DNA of 64,000 nt, taken from assembly GCF_020852455.1 (NCBI RefSeq), contig NZ_JADZAT010000017.1:1-64000 (forward strand), given 5' to 3'. Of this stretch, positions 27,540 to 36,286 are shown one piece after another. The notes under the pieces were generated by a model. The model saw only the letters and a program-made list of their open reading frames with translations, was not told the origin of the DNA and searched no databases. Numbering within the stretch: position 1 is the first letter of the stretch; the number at the start of each line of letters is the position of its first letter. A program made the position numbers and the translations under genes. This DNA comes from Novosphingobium sp. Its GTDB lineage: Bacteria; Pseudomonadota; Alphaproteobacteria; Sphingomonadales; Sphingomonadaceae.

Positions 27540-28598
27540 ATGTCCGTCAATATCAAGAACTGGCAGGAACTGAAGAAGCCCAACAGCCTCGAAGTGAAGA
27601 GCGGCAGCGACGCCAAGCGCCGCGCGACCTTCGTGGCCGAACCGCTTGAGCGTGGTTTTGGTCTGACGCTGGGTAACGCGCTGCGCCGCGTTCTGCTCTC
27701 GTCGCTGCAGGGCGCCGCGATCACCTCGATCAAGATCGAGAACGTGCTGCACGAATTCAGCTCGCTGGCCGGTGTGCGCGAAGACGTGACCGACATCGTG
27801 CTCAACGTGAAGCAGATCGCGCTCAAGATGCAGGGCGAAGGCCCCAAGCGGCTCCAGCTCTCGGCCACCGGTCCGGGCGAAGTGACCGCCGGTGACATCG
27901 CCGTTTCGGGCGACATCGAGGTGATGAACAAGGATCTGGTGATCTGCCATCTCGACGAAGGCGCGACGCTGAACATGGAACTGACCGCTGACACCGGCAA
28001 GGGCTATGTCCCGGCCGTCGGCAACCGTCCGATTGATGCGCCGATCGGGCTGATCCCGGTCGACTCGCTCTATTCGCCGGTCCGCCAGGTCAGCTACAAG
28101 GTCGAGAACGCCCGCATCGGGCAGGAGCTTGACTATGACAAGCTCAGCCTCTCGGTCGAAACCGATGGCACCGTCACGCCGGAAGACGCCGTGGCCTATG
28201 CCGCGCGGATCCTGCAGGACCAGCTCTCGCTGTTCGTCCACTTCGAAGATGCAGTGCCGATGGGCTCCTCGCCGATGATCGGCATGGCCGCTCCGGCTGC
28301 CGAAGAAGGCGACACCAACCAGCTCAACCGCTACCTGCTCAAGAAGGTGGACGAGCTGGAACTGTCGGTGCGTTCGGCCAACTGCCTCAAGAACGACAAC
28401 ATCATCTACATCGGCGACCTGGTCCAGAAGACCGAGGCCGAGATGCTCCGCACCCCGAACTTCGGCCGCAAGAGCCTCAACGAGATCAAGGAAGTCCTGA
28501 GCTCGATGGGCCTGCGTCTGGGCATGGACATCCCCGGCTGGCCGCCTGAAAACATCGAGGAAATGGCCAAGAAGCTCGAACAGGAGCTGCTGGGCTAA
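27540..28598 (+). CDS. rpoA: DNA-directed RNA polymerase subunit alpha
   Basis: Scaffold subunit of RNA polymerase. It has 352 residues. The N-terminal dimerisation domain carries [20 protein letters not shown]; a linker near residue 240 leads to the C-terminal domain ([31 protein letters not shown]) that binds UP elements and activators. The start at 27540 follows AAGGGGAA; an in-frame ATG at 27435 would add a non-family stretch. Confidence 0.98.
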   Translation: MSVNIKNWQELKKPNSLEVKSGSDAKRRATFVAEPLERGFGLTLGNALRRVLLSSLQGAAITSIKIENVLHEFSSLAGVREDVTDIVLNVKQIALKMQGEGPKRLQLSATGPGEVTAGDIAVSGDIEVMNKDLVICHLDEGATLNMELTADTGKGYVPAVGNRPIDAPIGLIPVDSLYSPVRQVSYKVENARIGQELDYDKLSLSVETDGTVTPEDAVAYAARILQDQLSLFVHFEDAVPMGSSPMIGMAAPAAEEGDTNQLNRYLLKKVDELELSVRSANCLKNDNIIYIGDLVQKTEAEMLRTPNFGRKSLNEIKEVLSSMGLRLGMDIPGWPPENIEEMAKKLEQELLG

Positions 28599-28605
28599 GC
28601 AATCC

Positions 28606-28625
28606 GGGGCGCCTTCGGGCGCCCC
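28606..28625 (+). other. UUCG hairpin between rpoA and rplQ
   Basis: GGGGCGCC (28606–28613) and GGCGCCCC (28618–28625) form a perfect eight-pair stem with a TTCG loop. No T-run follows. This kind of very stable hairpin often marks a processing or protection site and could uncouple RpoA from L17 levels. Confidence 0.6.
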
Positions 28626-28706
28626 GCCACGGTACCGGCGGCCACCGCAAGTGTTGCCAGGTCTGGGCTACCTCACACGGGCCCTTAACGAACGAAGGAA
28701 AGACAA

Positions 28707-29120
28707 ATGCGTCACAAACTTGGCGGGCGTAAGCTCAACCGCACTTCCAGCCACCGCAAGGCCCTGTTCCGCAATATGGCCGCGGCGCTGATCAAGCACG
28801 AACAGATCACCACCACGCTGCCCAAGGCGCGCGAACTGCGTCCCTATGTCGAAAAGCTGATCACGCTGGCCAAGCATGGCGGCCTGTCGAACCGCCGTCT
28901 GGCGCATGCCCGCCTGCTCGACGATGCCCAGCTGGTGAAGCTGTTCGACGTCCTGGCCGCGCGTTACGCTGACCGTGCCGGTGGCTATACCCGCGTGATC
29001 AAGGCCGGTATCCGCGCTTCGGACGCTGCGCCGATGGCGGTGATCGAACTGGTCGATCGCGATGTGTCGGCCAAGGGTCAGGATTCGGGCCCGGTCTTCT
29101 CGGAGGACGACGGCGAATAA
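28707..29120 (+). CDS. rplQ: 50S ribosomal protein L17
   Basis: Located near the tunnel exit. It has 137 residues: [20 protein letters not shown] at the N-terminus and [20 protein letters not shown]. Last gene of the alpha operon, followed by a strong terminator. Confidence 0.97.
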   Translation: MRHKLGGRKLNRTSSHRKALFRNMAAALIKHEQITTTLPKARELRPYVEKLITLAKHGGLSNRRLAHARLLDDAQLVKLFDVLAARYADRAGGYTRVIKAGIRASDAAPMAVIELVDRDVSAKGQDSGPVFSEDDGE

Positions 29121-29147
29121 TCGCTGACGTTCGTCGAACGACGAATT

Positions 29148-29188
29148 GCAAAGGCGGCGGCAGGCTCTACCCTGTCGCCGCCTTTTGC
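29148..29188 (+). terminator. Strong intrinsic terminator after rplQ
   Basis: A near-perfect long stem: GCAAAGGCGGCGGCAGG (29148–29164) against 29171–29188, with one G·U pair and one bulged base, a six-base loop, and TTTT within the right arm. It ends the ribosomal supercluster. Confidence 0.85.
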
Positions 29189-29209
29189 ATTCTTGGGGGA
29201 GAACCATAA

Positions 29210-31471
29210 GTGACCCGTCGCGCCCGCGCCGCCCTTGGCGCCCTGCTTGGCCTGTGTGCCGTTTCCGTACTGGCTGAAGATATGAAGCTGACTTACCCCG
29301 CCACGCGCAAGGGCGATGTGGTTGAAGAGCAGTTTGGCGAAAAGGTCGCCGATCCTTATCGCTGGCTCGAAAACGACGTACGCACCGATCAGGACGTCGC
29401 TGGCTGGGTGGCGGAACAGAACCGCGTGACCCAAGGGTACTTCGCCACGCTGCCGCAGCGCGGCTGGTTTGCCCAGCGGATCCGGGCGCTGATGGACTAT
29501 GAACGCTTTGGTCTGCCGCAGAAGGCCGGCAAGTTCTATTTCTACACCCGCAATTCGGGATTGCAGAACCAGTCGCAGCTGTTCGTGCGCAAGGGGCTCG
29601 ACGGCACAGCCAGGCTGCTGATTGATCCCAACACCTGGGCCAAGGATGGCGCCACTGCGCTCGACGCGTGGGAACCTTCGAAGGGCGGCAAGCTGCTGGC
29701 CTATGCGGTGCAGGATGGTGGCAGCGACTGGCGCACGATAAAGGTGCTCGATGTAGCCAGCGGCAAGGTCCTGAAGGACGAGATCAAATGGGCCAAGTTC
29801 ACCAACATCGCCTGGATCGGCGACACGGGATTCCTCTATTCACGCTTCCCCGCGCCGGTGGAGGGGCAGGCATTCCAGCAGCTCAACAAGAACCAGGAAG
29901 TACGCTTCCACCGCATCGGCACACCGCAGAGCGCCGATGAGTTGGTCTACTCCACACCGCAAAGCCCGGACTATGGCCACAGCGCCGAAGTGACACACGA
30001 TGGCCGCTGGATGGTAATCACCACGGCCGAGGGGACCGACAGCAAATATGAAGTGCATCTGATACCTTTGGTGGGCCAGGTGCCACCTCCGCATCTGGCG
30101 GCGCCTGCAAACCTGCCGATATTCGATGCCCCAAAGCGCAGAAAGGTCACCCGCGACTGGATAGCGTACCGGTTGATTTCAGGGTTGGAGAATGATTGGC
30201 GGCTGATCGAAGGCGTGGGTGACACACTCTACTTCATGACCAACAAGGATGCGCCCAAGCTGAAGGTTGTGAAGTTTGACCTTTCGCCCAAGGCGCACGA
30301 GCCAACCCCGTGCACCGATCAGCAAGGCCAACCCTGCCTGATCTATCCCGCGATCTCAAAGACGATCGTCGCCGAGCGCGCCGAAACCCTCGAAAGCGCC
30401 AAGATCGTCGGTAACCGTTTGATCTTGTCCTACCTCAAGGACGCCAGTTCGACTGCGCAGGTCCTGTCGCTCGATGGCAAGCCGGTACGTGAGATCACAC
30501 TGAATGCGATCGGCAAGGCCGCAGGCTTTTCGGGCAAGCCGGGCGATCCGGAAACCTTCTATGCCTTCACCAGCTTCAACCAGCCGGCGGCGATATATCG
30601 ATTCGACAGCGAGACTGGCCAGAGCACGCCGTTTGCCAAACCCAAGCTCACTTTCAATCCCGACGACTACCTGGTCGAACAGCGCTTCTACACCTCGAAA
30701 GACGGCACCCGGGTGCCCATGTTCCTGGTTCGCAAGAAGAGCGTCGCCGCAGCCGGAACAGCCGTGCCGACGCTGCTCTATGGCTATGGCGGGTTCGATG
30801 TCGCGATGACCCCCAGCTTCTCCGCCACCCGGATGGCCTGGCTGGAAGCGGGCGGGGCCTTCGCCATGGCCAACCTGCGCGGCGGGGGCGAATACGGCAA
30901 GGCCTGGCACGACGCCGGACGCCTGCAAAACAAGCAGAACGTGTTCGACGATTTTATCGCGGCGGGGGAATACCTGATCGCCCAGGGGATCACGCCAAGG
31001 GATGGTCTGGCGATCCAGGGTGGGTCCAATGGCGGACTGCTAATTGGGGCAGTAGTCAACCAGCGGCCAGACCTGTTTGCCGCCGGCAACGCCGCCGTGG
31101 GCGTGATGGACATGCTGCGCTTCGATCGTTTCACCGCCGGACGCTATTGGGTGGATGACTATGGCTATCCCTCAAAGGAGGCCGACTGGAAGGTGCTGCG
31201 CGCCTATTCACCCTATCACAACATCCGCACCGGGGTGGCCTATCCGGCGATGCTGGTGACGACCGCTGATACCGATGACCGGGTGGTGCCTGGACACAGC
31301 TTCAAGTACACCGCCGCGCTGCAGGCCGCCGCAACCGGCAGCAAGCCGCACCTGATCCGGATCGAAACCCGGGCCGGGCACGGATCGGGCAAGCCGACCG
31401 ACAAGGTGGTGGCCGAAGGCGCTGACGTGCTCAGCTTCCTGGCACAATGGACCGGCCTGACAGTGAAATAG
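29210..31471 (+). CDS. Prolyl oligopeptidase, S9A family, exported
   Basis: A protein of 753 residues. A signal peptide covers about residues 1–22. An N-terminal beta-propeller gating domain (start YPATRKGDVVEEQFGEKVAD PYRWLE region) is followed by the alpha/beta-hydrolase domain. The catalytic Ser606 lies in QGGSNGGLL, the Asp in TADTDDRVVP and the His in RAGHGSGKP. It should cut short peptides after proline in the periplasm. The start is GTG at 29210 after GGGGGAGAA. It stands alone behind the rplQ terminator. Confidence 0.92.
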   Translation: MTRRARAALGALLGLCAVSVLAEDMKLTYPATRKGDVVEEQFGEKVADPYRWLENDVRTDQDVAGWVAEQNRVTQGYFATLPQRGWFAQRIRALMDYERFGLPQKAGKFYFYTRNSGLQNQSQLFVRKGLDGTARLLIDPNTWAKDGATALDAWEPSKGGKLLAYAVQDGGSDWRTIKVLDVASGKVLKDEIKWAKFTNIAWIGDTGFLYSRFPAPVEGQAFQQLNKNQEVRFHRIGTPQSADELVYSTPQSPDYGHSAEVTHDGRWMVITTAEGTDSKYEVHLIPLVGQVPPPHLAAPANLPIFDAPKRRKVTRDWIAYRLISGLENDWRLIEGVGDTLYFMTNKDAPKLKVVKFDLSPKAHEPTPCTDQQGQPCLIYPAISKTIVAERAETLESAKIVGNRLILSYLKDASSTAQVLSLDGKPVREITLNAIGKAAGFSGKPGDPETFYAFTSFNQPAAIYRFDSETGQSTPFAKPKLTFNPDDYLVEQRFYTSKDGTRVPMFLVRKKSVAAAGTAVPTLLYGYGGFDVAMTPSFSATRMAWLEAGGAFAMANLRGGGEYGKAWHDAGRLQNKQNVFDDFIAAGEYLIAQGITPRDGLAIQGGSNGGLLIGAVVNQRPDLFAAGNAAVGVMDMLRFDRFTAGRYWVDDYGYPSKEADWKVLRAYSPYHNIRTGVAYPAMLVTTADTDDRVVPGHSFKYTAALQAAATGSKPHLIRIETRAGHGSGKPTDKVVAEGADVLSFLAQWTGLTVK

Positions 31472-31481
31472 GGACTGAGCG

Positions 31482-31597
31482 ACTGTTCAGAAAACGCGCC
31501 TGTTAGCTGAACAGTTCCTGTCTGCACAGTTCAGGCTTGGGCCAAGGGCGAATCGGTAGACCATCCTCATACCCGGACATCCCCGTTCGGAACTGTG
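31482..31597 (+). promoter_or_regulatory. Inverted repeats before the exported-protein pair
   Basis: ACTGTTCAG (31482–31490) and CTGAACAGT (31507–31515) are perfect inverted copies. A further pair, CACAGTTC (31525–31532) and GAACTGTG (31590–31597), ends right at the ribosome-binding site of the next gene. All copies share the core ACAGTTC/GAACTGT. They may be operator sites or a leader RNA structure; the first may also act in ending the peptidase transcript. Confidence 0.4.
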
Positions 31598-31610
31598 AAG
31601 GATGAAAGTC

Positions 31611-32204
31611 ATGAAGACCCTCTCCAAAGCTCTGGCCAAGGGCACTATTGCCAGCATCGCGGCTGGCGCGATGGCGATCTCTTCGGCGACCCCTGCCTAT
31701 GCCGGTCATCGTGACCGCGACGGGATCAGCGCGGGCGACGTCATTGCCGGCGCCTTGGTGATCGGCGGGATCGCCGCGATTGCCTCGGCTGCAAGCAAGA
31801 ACGATCGCAACTATCGCGATTACCGCGGCTACCCCGGTGACTACGGCTATGACCGCGGCTACGACAATGATGCCCGCTGGCGCGGCAACCCCCGTCAGGC
31901 TGTGGAACAGTGCGTTCGTGCGGCTGAACAGTACGGCAGCCAGTACAGCTATGGCCGGGCCGATGTGGTCGATATCCGGCAGGTCAAGGACACCCGCTAT
32001 GGCTTCGAAGTGAAGGGCCGGATCGCGGTCAACACCCGGGGTCGTGGCTGGAACCGTGGCGACAACGCCTACGGCCAGGGCTGGGGCGGTGACTACCGCG
32101 GCTGGAACCAGTCGATGCGCGGCTATGACAGCGGTTCGTTCAAGTGCAAGTATGAACGCGGCCGGGTGGTCGATGTCGATATCGATGGGATCCGCGGCTT
32201 CTAA
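31611..32204 (+). CDS. Small exported protein with hydrophobic Gly/Ala segment, first of a tandem pair
   Basis: A protein of 197 residues. A signal peptide (cleavage near AYA) is followed by a segment SAGDVIAGALVIGGIAAIA that could insert in a membrane, then a Tyr/Gly/Arg/Asp-rich middle, and a C-terminal domain with two Cys (EQCVRAAEQYG and SFKCKYERG), possibly a disulfide. The start at 31611 is chosen as AAGGA lies nine bases upstream; an ATG at 31602 has no spacing. The neighbour at 32331 has the same plan, so this is a local duplication. Function unknown; probably a periplasmic or envelope protein. Confidence 0.75.
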   Translation: MKTLSKALAKGTIASIAAGAMAISSATPAYAGHRDRDGISAGDVIAGALVIGGIAAIASAASKNDRNYRDYRGYPGDYGYDRGYDNDARWRGNPRQAVEQCVRAAEQYGSQYSYGRADVVDIRQVKDTRYGFEVKGRIAVNTRGRGWNRGDNAYGQGWGGDYRGWNQSMRGYDSGSFKCKYERGRVVDVDIDGIRGF

Positions 32205-32224
32205 GCCAAAGATCCAATGAAGAC

Positions 32225-32258
32225 AGGCGGTTCAGGCCCCAGCAAGCCTGGACCGCCT
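32225..32258 (+). other. Hairpin between the tandem exported-protein genes
   Basis: AGGCGGTTCAGGC (32225–32237) pairs with GCCTGGACCGCCT (32246–32258) with one G·U pair and an eight-base loop. There is no T-run; it may block exonucleases after the first gene. Confidence 0.55.
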
Positions 32259-32330
32259 AGTCTGTCGTGCAATGGGGCAATGCATGCGTCGGCACCGGGC
32301 CGGTGGGCTAGCCCGCTGGAGATATGGGAC

Positions 32331-32882
32331 ATGACCCGCAAGAGTTCACGCATCGCTGCGGCGCTGGCTTCAGTCGCCGCATTTTCAATGGCAGCAACGC
32401 CCGCCATGGCCCAGGGCTGGGGCTGGGGTGGCGGCTGGGGTGGCCATCATTATCGTCATCGCGACCGGGTTGACGCCGGCGACATCCTGACCGGGATCCT
32501 GATCATCGGCGGGATCGCAGCCATCGCCAGCGCGGCCAGCAATTCAAACAAGAACGATCGCCGCCGGGTTGAGGAACGCCGGTACCCCGATCAGGAATAT
32601 CCGCGTCAGCGCTCGGCCGACTATGGCCAGGACAACCGCCCCGAATGGCGCGAGCGGTCGGGCACCGGTTCGGCATCGGGTGTGAACATCGACGATGCGG
32701 TCAACGCCTGCATTGATGAAGTCGCGCGCGGTTCGGCTCGGGTCGAAGCGGTGGATCAGGTCAATCGTGAAGGCCAGGGCTGGCGGGTGCAGGGCAAGAC
32801 CATCAAGGGCGGAGACTTCGCCTGCGCGGTTGACGGTTCAGGCCGGGTTCGCGACGTGAGCGTCGACGGCAAGGCCTATTGA
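32331..32882 (+). CDS. Small exported protein with hydrophobic Gly/Ala segment, second of a tandem pair
   Basis: A protein of 183 residues. A signal peptide (cleavage near AMA-Q) is followed by a Gly/Trp/His-rich stretch, the segment DAGDILTGILIIGGIAAIA, an Arg/Asp-rich charged middle, and a C-terminal domain with two Cys (NACIDEVARGSARVE and DFACAVDGSGRVRDVSVDG). The plan matches the upstream gene, closest in the hydrophobic segment and the final Val-Asp-Val motif. The start follows CTGGAGAT. The gene overlaps the convergent esterase gene by seven bases. Function unknown. Confidence 0.75.
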   Translation: MTRKSSRIAAALASVAAFSMAATPAMAQGWGWGGGWGGHHYRHRDRVDAGDILTGILIIGGIAAIASAASNSNKNDRRRVEERRYPDQEYPRQRSADYGQDNRPEWRERSGTGSASGVNIDDAVNACIDEVARGSARVEAVDQVNREGQGWRVQGKTIKGGDFACAVDGSGRVRDVSVDGKAY

Positions 32883-33820
32883 GCAAGCCAGGCTGAAACT
32901 GCGCCGAACAAGTCGCGGTAGAACATTTGCGCCGCGCGCGATTCAGCCACCAGCTGGAACGCGTGCGGCGCTCCTGTATAGACGTGGAGTTCAACCGGCA
33001 CACCGGCTGCAGTCAGGCGCCGGGCGTAGTCGAGGTTCTCATCGACAAACAGGTCAAGTGCGCCAGTGCCGATCCACGTCGGGGGCAGACCATCCAGACT
33101 CTCGGCCAATGCCGGCGAGAACCAGCCCTTGCGGTGGTCATCGGGCGCATAGCTGCCCTGCAGGCTGGCCCAGCCGAACCGGTTGCTGTCCTTGGTCCAG
33201 ACGAACTCGCCCGTGCAGGGATTGTTGTAACGGCACTGCGGCCCGCCGGTGCGATGATCGAGCATCGGGAAGACCAGGAACTGGGCTGCCAGTTGCGGCC
33301 CGCTCTGATCGCGCGCCATCAGCGCCACCGCCGCTGCCAGTCCGCCGCCAGCACTCTCGCCGATGATCCCGATCCGCAGGGGATCGACGCCCAGTTCATC
33401 CGCATGGGCCGCAAGCCAGCTGAGCCCGGCCAGGCAATCTTCCTGCGGGGCGGGGAAGGGGTGCTCCGGGGCCAGCCGATATTCGACCGAGGCGATCGGC
33501 AGGCCCAGCGCCTTGGCCATCGCCGCCGGGCCATGCTGCATCGACTTGGCCGAACCGATGATCATCCCGCCACCATGGATGTGGAGCAGCGCAGGGCGAT
33601 CCCTGCCGCCCGGCGCGGGATCGTACCACAGCACCTCAAGCGGGCCTGCCGGGCCTTCGATCACCTTCACCTCGGGCCGCATCGCCGGCTCGCCCAGAAT
33701 GTCGAACCGGCCTTCCGACATCTGCCGGATCAGCGGCAGGGTTTCGGCATTGAACGTGGCCGCCGGCATCATTTCGAGCAGCGGCAGCAGATCGGGCGCG
33801 ATCAGGTGGCGGGTGGACAT
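32876..33820 (-). CDS. Alpha/beta-hydrolase, hormone-sensitive-lipase family esterase
   Basis: A protein of 314 residues. HSL-family marks: the oxyanion motif HIHGGGMIIGS, the nucleophile in GESAGGGLAAA, the Asp in GALDLFVDENLDYARRL and the His in GAPHAFQLV. It should hydrolyse short-chain esters. No signal peptide is evident. It overlaps the convergent exported-protein gene by seven bases and is separated by only 31 bases from the lipase-like gene at 33852, possibly sharing its transcript. Confidence 0.88.
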   Translation of the reverse strand: MSTRHLIAPDLLPLLEMMPAATFNAETLPLIRQMSEGRFDILGEPAMRPEVKVIEGPAGPLEVLWYDPAPGGRDRPALLHIHGGGMIIGSAKSMQHGPAAMAKALGLPIASVEYRLAPEHPFPAPQEDCLAGLSWLAAHADELGVDPLRIGIIGESAGGGLAAAVALMARDQSGPQLAAQFLVFPMLDHRTGGPQCRYNNPCTGEFVWTKDSNRFGWASLQGSYAPDDHRKGWFSPALAESLDGLPPTWIGTGALDLFVDENLDYARRLTAAGVPVELHVYTGAPHAFQLVAESRAAQMFYRDLFGAVSAWLAQ

Positions 33821-33851
33821 GGCAGCCTGTCTAGTGCGGAGGGCGTGCCCG

Positions 33852-34655
33852 TCAATGCAGCCGCGACTGCGGGAACATCCAGCGCTGTGACAGCCTGGGC
33901 TTGAACGGGGTCCATTCGCCTTCGGGCTGCTTCAGCCGATCGGCCAGCGCGACCATCACGCTGGGATTGACGCCAAGCCCGCAGTGGCTGGCATGAACCT
34001 CGATATTCTCGGTTTGCTGATTGCCGGCCTGCGGGTGCTGGACCGATCCACGCCAGTGGACGATCCCGTCGGTGCGGGTGAGGATCGAGGTGGTCGGCAC
34101 CGGCGGTGCTTCGTCGAGCCCGGTGAACCGGCCGTGCTTGATCGGCTCGGGTTCCTTGCCGTTGAGCATTTCGAACAGGCGGCTGGCATTGGTGTGACGG
34201 CGATCGTCATGGATCGGGCTGCCAAGCGAGATCACCTGGCGCACCGCTTCGGGATGCAGCTTGGCCAGTTCGCGGGCAAAGACCCCGCCCAGGCTCCACC
34301 CGACGATCGAGACCTTGCGGCCGGTCTTGGCATGAATGTCTAGCAGCAGGCGCTCCATTTCATGCACGCGGGCCAGATCGACCCGGACGTTGCGACCCAG
34401 CTTCCAGCCATAGGCGTCATAGCCCAGCTGGTTCAGCAGCCGGCGCATCGGCTTGGTCGAACTGTCAGAGGCGAGGAACCCGGGTAGCACCAGCACCGGA
34501 TGCCCATCGCCCTTGGGCAGCATGCCCAGCAGGTGCCGGGTGGCATAGAAGGCGGCCAGTTCGAACACGGCGCGGCCCTCGGTCAACGCCAGCAGAGGGT
34601 GCGGCGGGCGGGCTTCGATTTCCAGCGCTTCGCGCGCGGCGGTGGTTGCGGTCAT
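33852..34655 (-). CDS. Alpha/beta-hydrolase (lipase-like), coupled to WS/DGAT
   Basis: A protein of 267 residues. After VLVLPGFLASDSSTKPM comes a nucleophile elbow VGWSLGGVFARELA, a strand with SLGSPIHDD and a late His in HASHCGLG. The fold resembles triacylglycerol lipases. The start ATG at 34655 overlaps the stop of the upstream WS/DGAT gene (ATGA), so the two are translated together. That pairing suggests a role in turnover or acyl transfer of neutral lipids. A longer reading frame to 34907 lies in the WS/DGAT gene and is rejected. Confidence 0.82.
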   Translation of the reverse strand: MTATTAAREALEIEARPPHPLLALTEGRAVFELAAFYATRHLLGMLPKGDGHPVLVLPGFLASDSSTKPMRRLLNQLGYDAYGWKLGRNVRVDLARVHEMERLLLDIHAKTGRKVSIVGWSLGGVFARELAKLHPEAVRQVISLGSPIHDDRRHTNASRLFEMLNGKEPEPIKHGRFTGLDEAPPVPTTSILTRTDGIVHWRGSVQHPQAGNQQTENIEVHASHCGLGVNPSVMVALADRLKQPEGEWTPFKPRLSQRWMFPQSRLH

Positions 34656-36163
34656 TTCTTCTTGCTCTTCCCGGTTTTGGCGCCGCTCTTCCTGGCGGCT
34701 TTCTTGGATGGCTTTTCGGCAGCTTCGGCTGCCTTGGGTGCGGGAGCCGCCTTGGCAGCATCGCGCAATTCGGTGAAACTGTCTTCCATGCACTGCGCGT
34801 AGAAGTCCGGATCGGGCATCAGGTTGCGGCAGGCGGTGAAGGTGATCGTGGCTTCCTTGCAATAGCTTTGCACCACGTGGCCCAGGCCCAGCCCGTCGGT
34901 CAGGCACAGCAGGCCCATCATGCTTTCCAGCCGCGCGCCGCTGGAATAGATCGGCACCGGCGGACCGGGGACATTGGTCACCACGGTCGAGAAGGGCGGA
35001 CCGACCCGGTTGGCGAGCCCCAGCCGGGTATAGAGCTGCGCACCCAGCGCCATGAACAGCGCAGGGGAAATCTTGCTGATCTCGGTCATGTTGCGCGCCC
35101 CGATCGCGTCGGTCATCGCCTTGGAATTGACCGTCTGGCCGTGGACATAGGCCAGCCGCTCCAGCGGGTCGGCGATATGCGTGCCCAGCGGCGCGATCAT
35201 TGCGGCGACCTGGTTGCCCATGTCGCCCTTTTCGCCCGACGAGCGGACCGAAATCGGCGCCATCGCGGTCAGCGTCTTGTCGGGCAGGTCGCCATGCGCC
35301 GCAAGGTACTTGCGCAGTGCCCCGCCGATGATCGCGAGGAAGGCATCGTTGACCTTGGCGCCGGGCACCGCCTCGCGGATCGCCTTGATATCGGCCAGCG
35401 GGATCGAGCGTCCCTCAACCACCCGGTTGGGAGAGATCACCGCGTTGAACCGGGTGCGCGGGGCCAGCATCTCGCCGTGAAGCTTGAAGTCCTTGCTGAC
35501 CAGTCCCTTGATCGCCTTGGCCACACCGGGCATCGCCTTGGCGGCAACGTCAAGCTGGCGCAGCGGGTTGGCGACGTTGTTGACCCAGCTCTTGGCCAGC
35601 AGCTCGGCGAAATTGGGAACCTCTTCACCCTTCCAGGTATCGGGCTCGTTCGGCGGCGGGGCATTGGGATCGAGCGTGTGGAGCGCCTCCATCAGGTCGA
35701 TCCCGCTCATCCCGTCGATCGCGGCGTGGTGCACCTTGGTGACCATGGCGTAGCTGCCGGGTGCCACGCCAGGCACATTGTCGATCCCTTCGACAATCGT
35801 GAATTCCCACGGCGGACGCGACAGGTCGAGCGGGCGGGCAAAGATCCGCGCCGCCTGGATGCACAGCTGCCGCCAGTCCCCGGGCTTGGGCAGGGCAACG
35901 TGACGGACATGGTATTCGAGGTCGAAATCCTTGTCCTCGACCCAATAGGGATAGTCGAGGTCAAACGGCACCCGCACCAGCTTCTGCCGCATGGTCTTGG
36001 AAAGCTGCATCCGGCTTTCGAAAAAGCGCAGGATATCCTTGTAGCGGACAAAGCCGCCTGGCGCGGTTGCGGGGTTATAGATCAGGATCGAGCCGATGTG
36101 CATCGGCGAAGTGCGTGTTTCCAACGCAACGAACGATGCATCCATTCCCTGCAGCTGGCGCAA
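34652..36163 (-). CDS. Wax ester synthase / diacylglycerol acyltransferase (WS/DGAT)
   Basis: A protein of 503 residues. The catalytic motif HHxxxDG is present (KVHHAAIDGMSG); the N-terminus MRQLQGMDASFVALET matches the family. These enzymes join acyl-CoA to fatty alcohols or diacylglycerol to make storage wax esters or triacylglycerol. The start is TTG at 36163, supported by GGGGAGAGAG upstream and by the family N-terminus. The last ~40 residues are Lys/Ala-rich (AEKPSKKAARKSGAKTGKSK), unusual for the enzyme and reminiscent of histone-like tails. Coupled to the hydrolase at 33852. Confidence 0.9.
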   Translation of the reverse strand: MRQLQGMDASFVALETRTSPMHIGSILIYNPATAPGGFVRYKDILRFFESRMQLSKTMRQKLVRVPFDLDYPYWVEDKDFDLEYHVRHVALPKPGDWRQLCIQAARIFARPLDLSRPPWEFTIVEGIDNVPGVAPGSYAMVTKVHHAAIDGMSGIDLMEALHTLDPNAPPPNEPDTWKGEEVPNFAELLAKSWVNNVANPLRQLDVAAKAMPGVAKAIKGLVSKDFKLHGEMLAPRTRFNAVISPNRVVEGRSIPLADIKAIREAVPGAKVNDAFLAIIGGALRKYLAAHGDLPDKTLTAMAPISVRSSGEKGDMGNQVAAMIAPLGTHIADPLERLAYVHGQTVNSKAMTDAIGARNMTEISKISPALFMALGAQLYTRLGLANRVGPPFSTVVTNVPGPPVPIYSSGARLESMMGLLCLTDGLGLGHVVQSYCKEATITFTACRNLMPDPDFYAQCMEDSFTELRDAAKAAPAPKAAEAAEKPSKKAARKSGAKTGKSKKK

Positions 36164-36191
36164 GCGATCTCTCTCCCCTCCTGCCGCCCGC

Positions 36192-36241
36192 TGTTACGGG
36201 TCTTGTGCGGTGCAGCGTAACACAGTGGGGATGGGCGTCAA
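36192..36241 (-). promoter_or_regulatory. Promoter and inverted repeat before the WS/DGAT gene
   Basis: On the minus strand, TTGACG (36241–36236), a 16-base spacer and TACGCT (36219–36214) form a promoter-like pair. TGTTACG (36192–36198) and CGTAACA (36216–36222) are perfect inverted copies, one over the -10 box, the other just downstream. This fits a repressor site. It lies in the 120-base gap shared with uvrC. Confidence 0.4.
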
Positions 36242-36286
36242 CAAGCACCTTTCGCACATGCGGGACGGTCTGTATTCGGGCAGGTG

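Noticed and set aside
34656..34907. N-terminal extension of the lipase-like hydrolase into the WS/DGAT gene
   Set aside because: The added 84 residues are a frame-shifted reading of the WS/DGAT C-terminus; the ATGA start fits the fold and coupling better.
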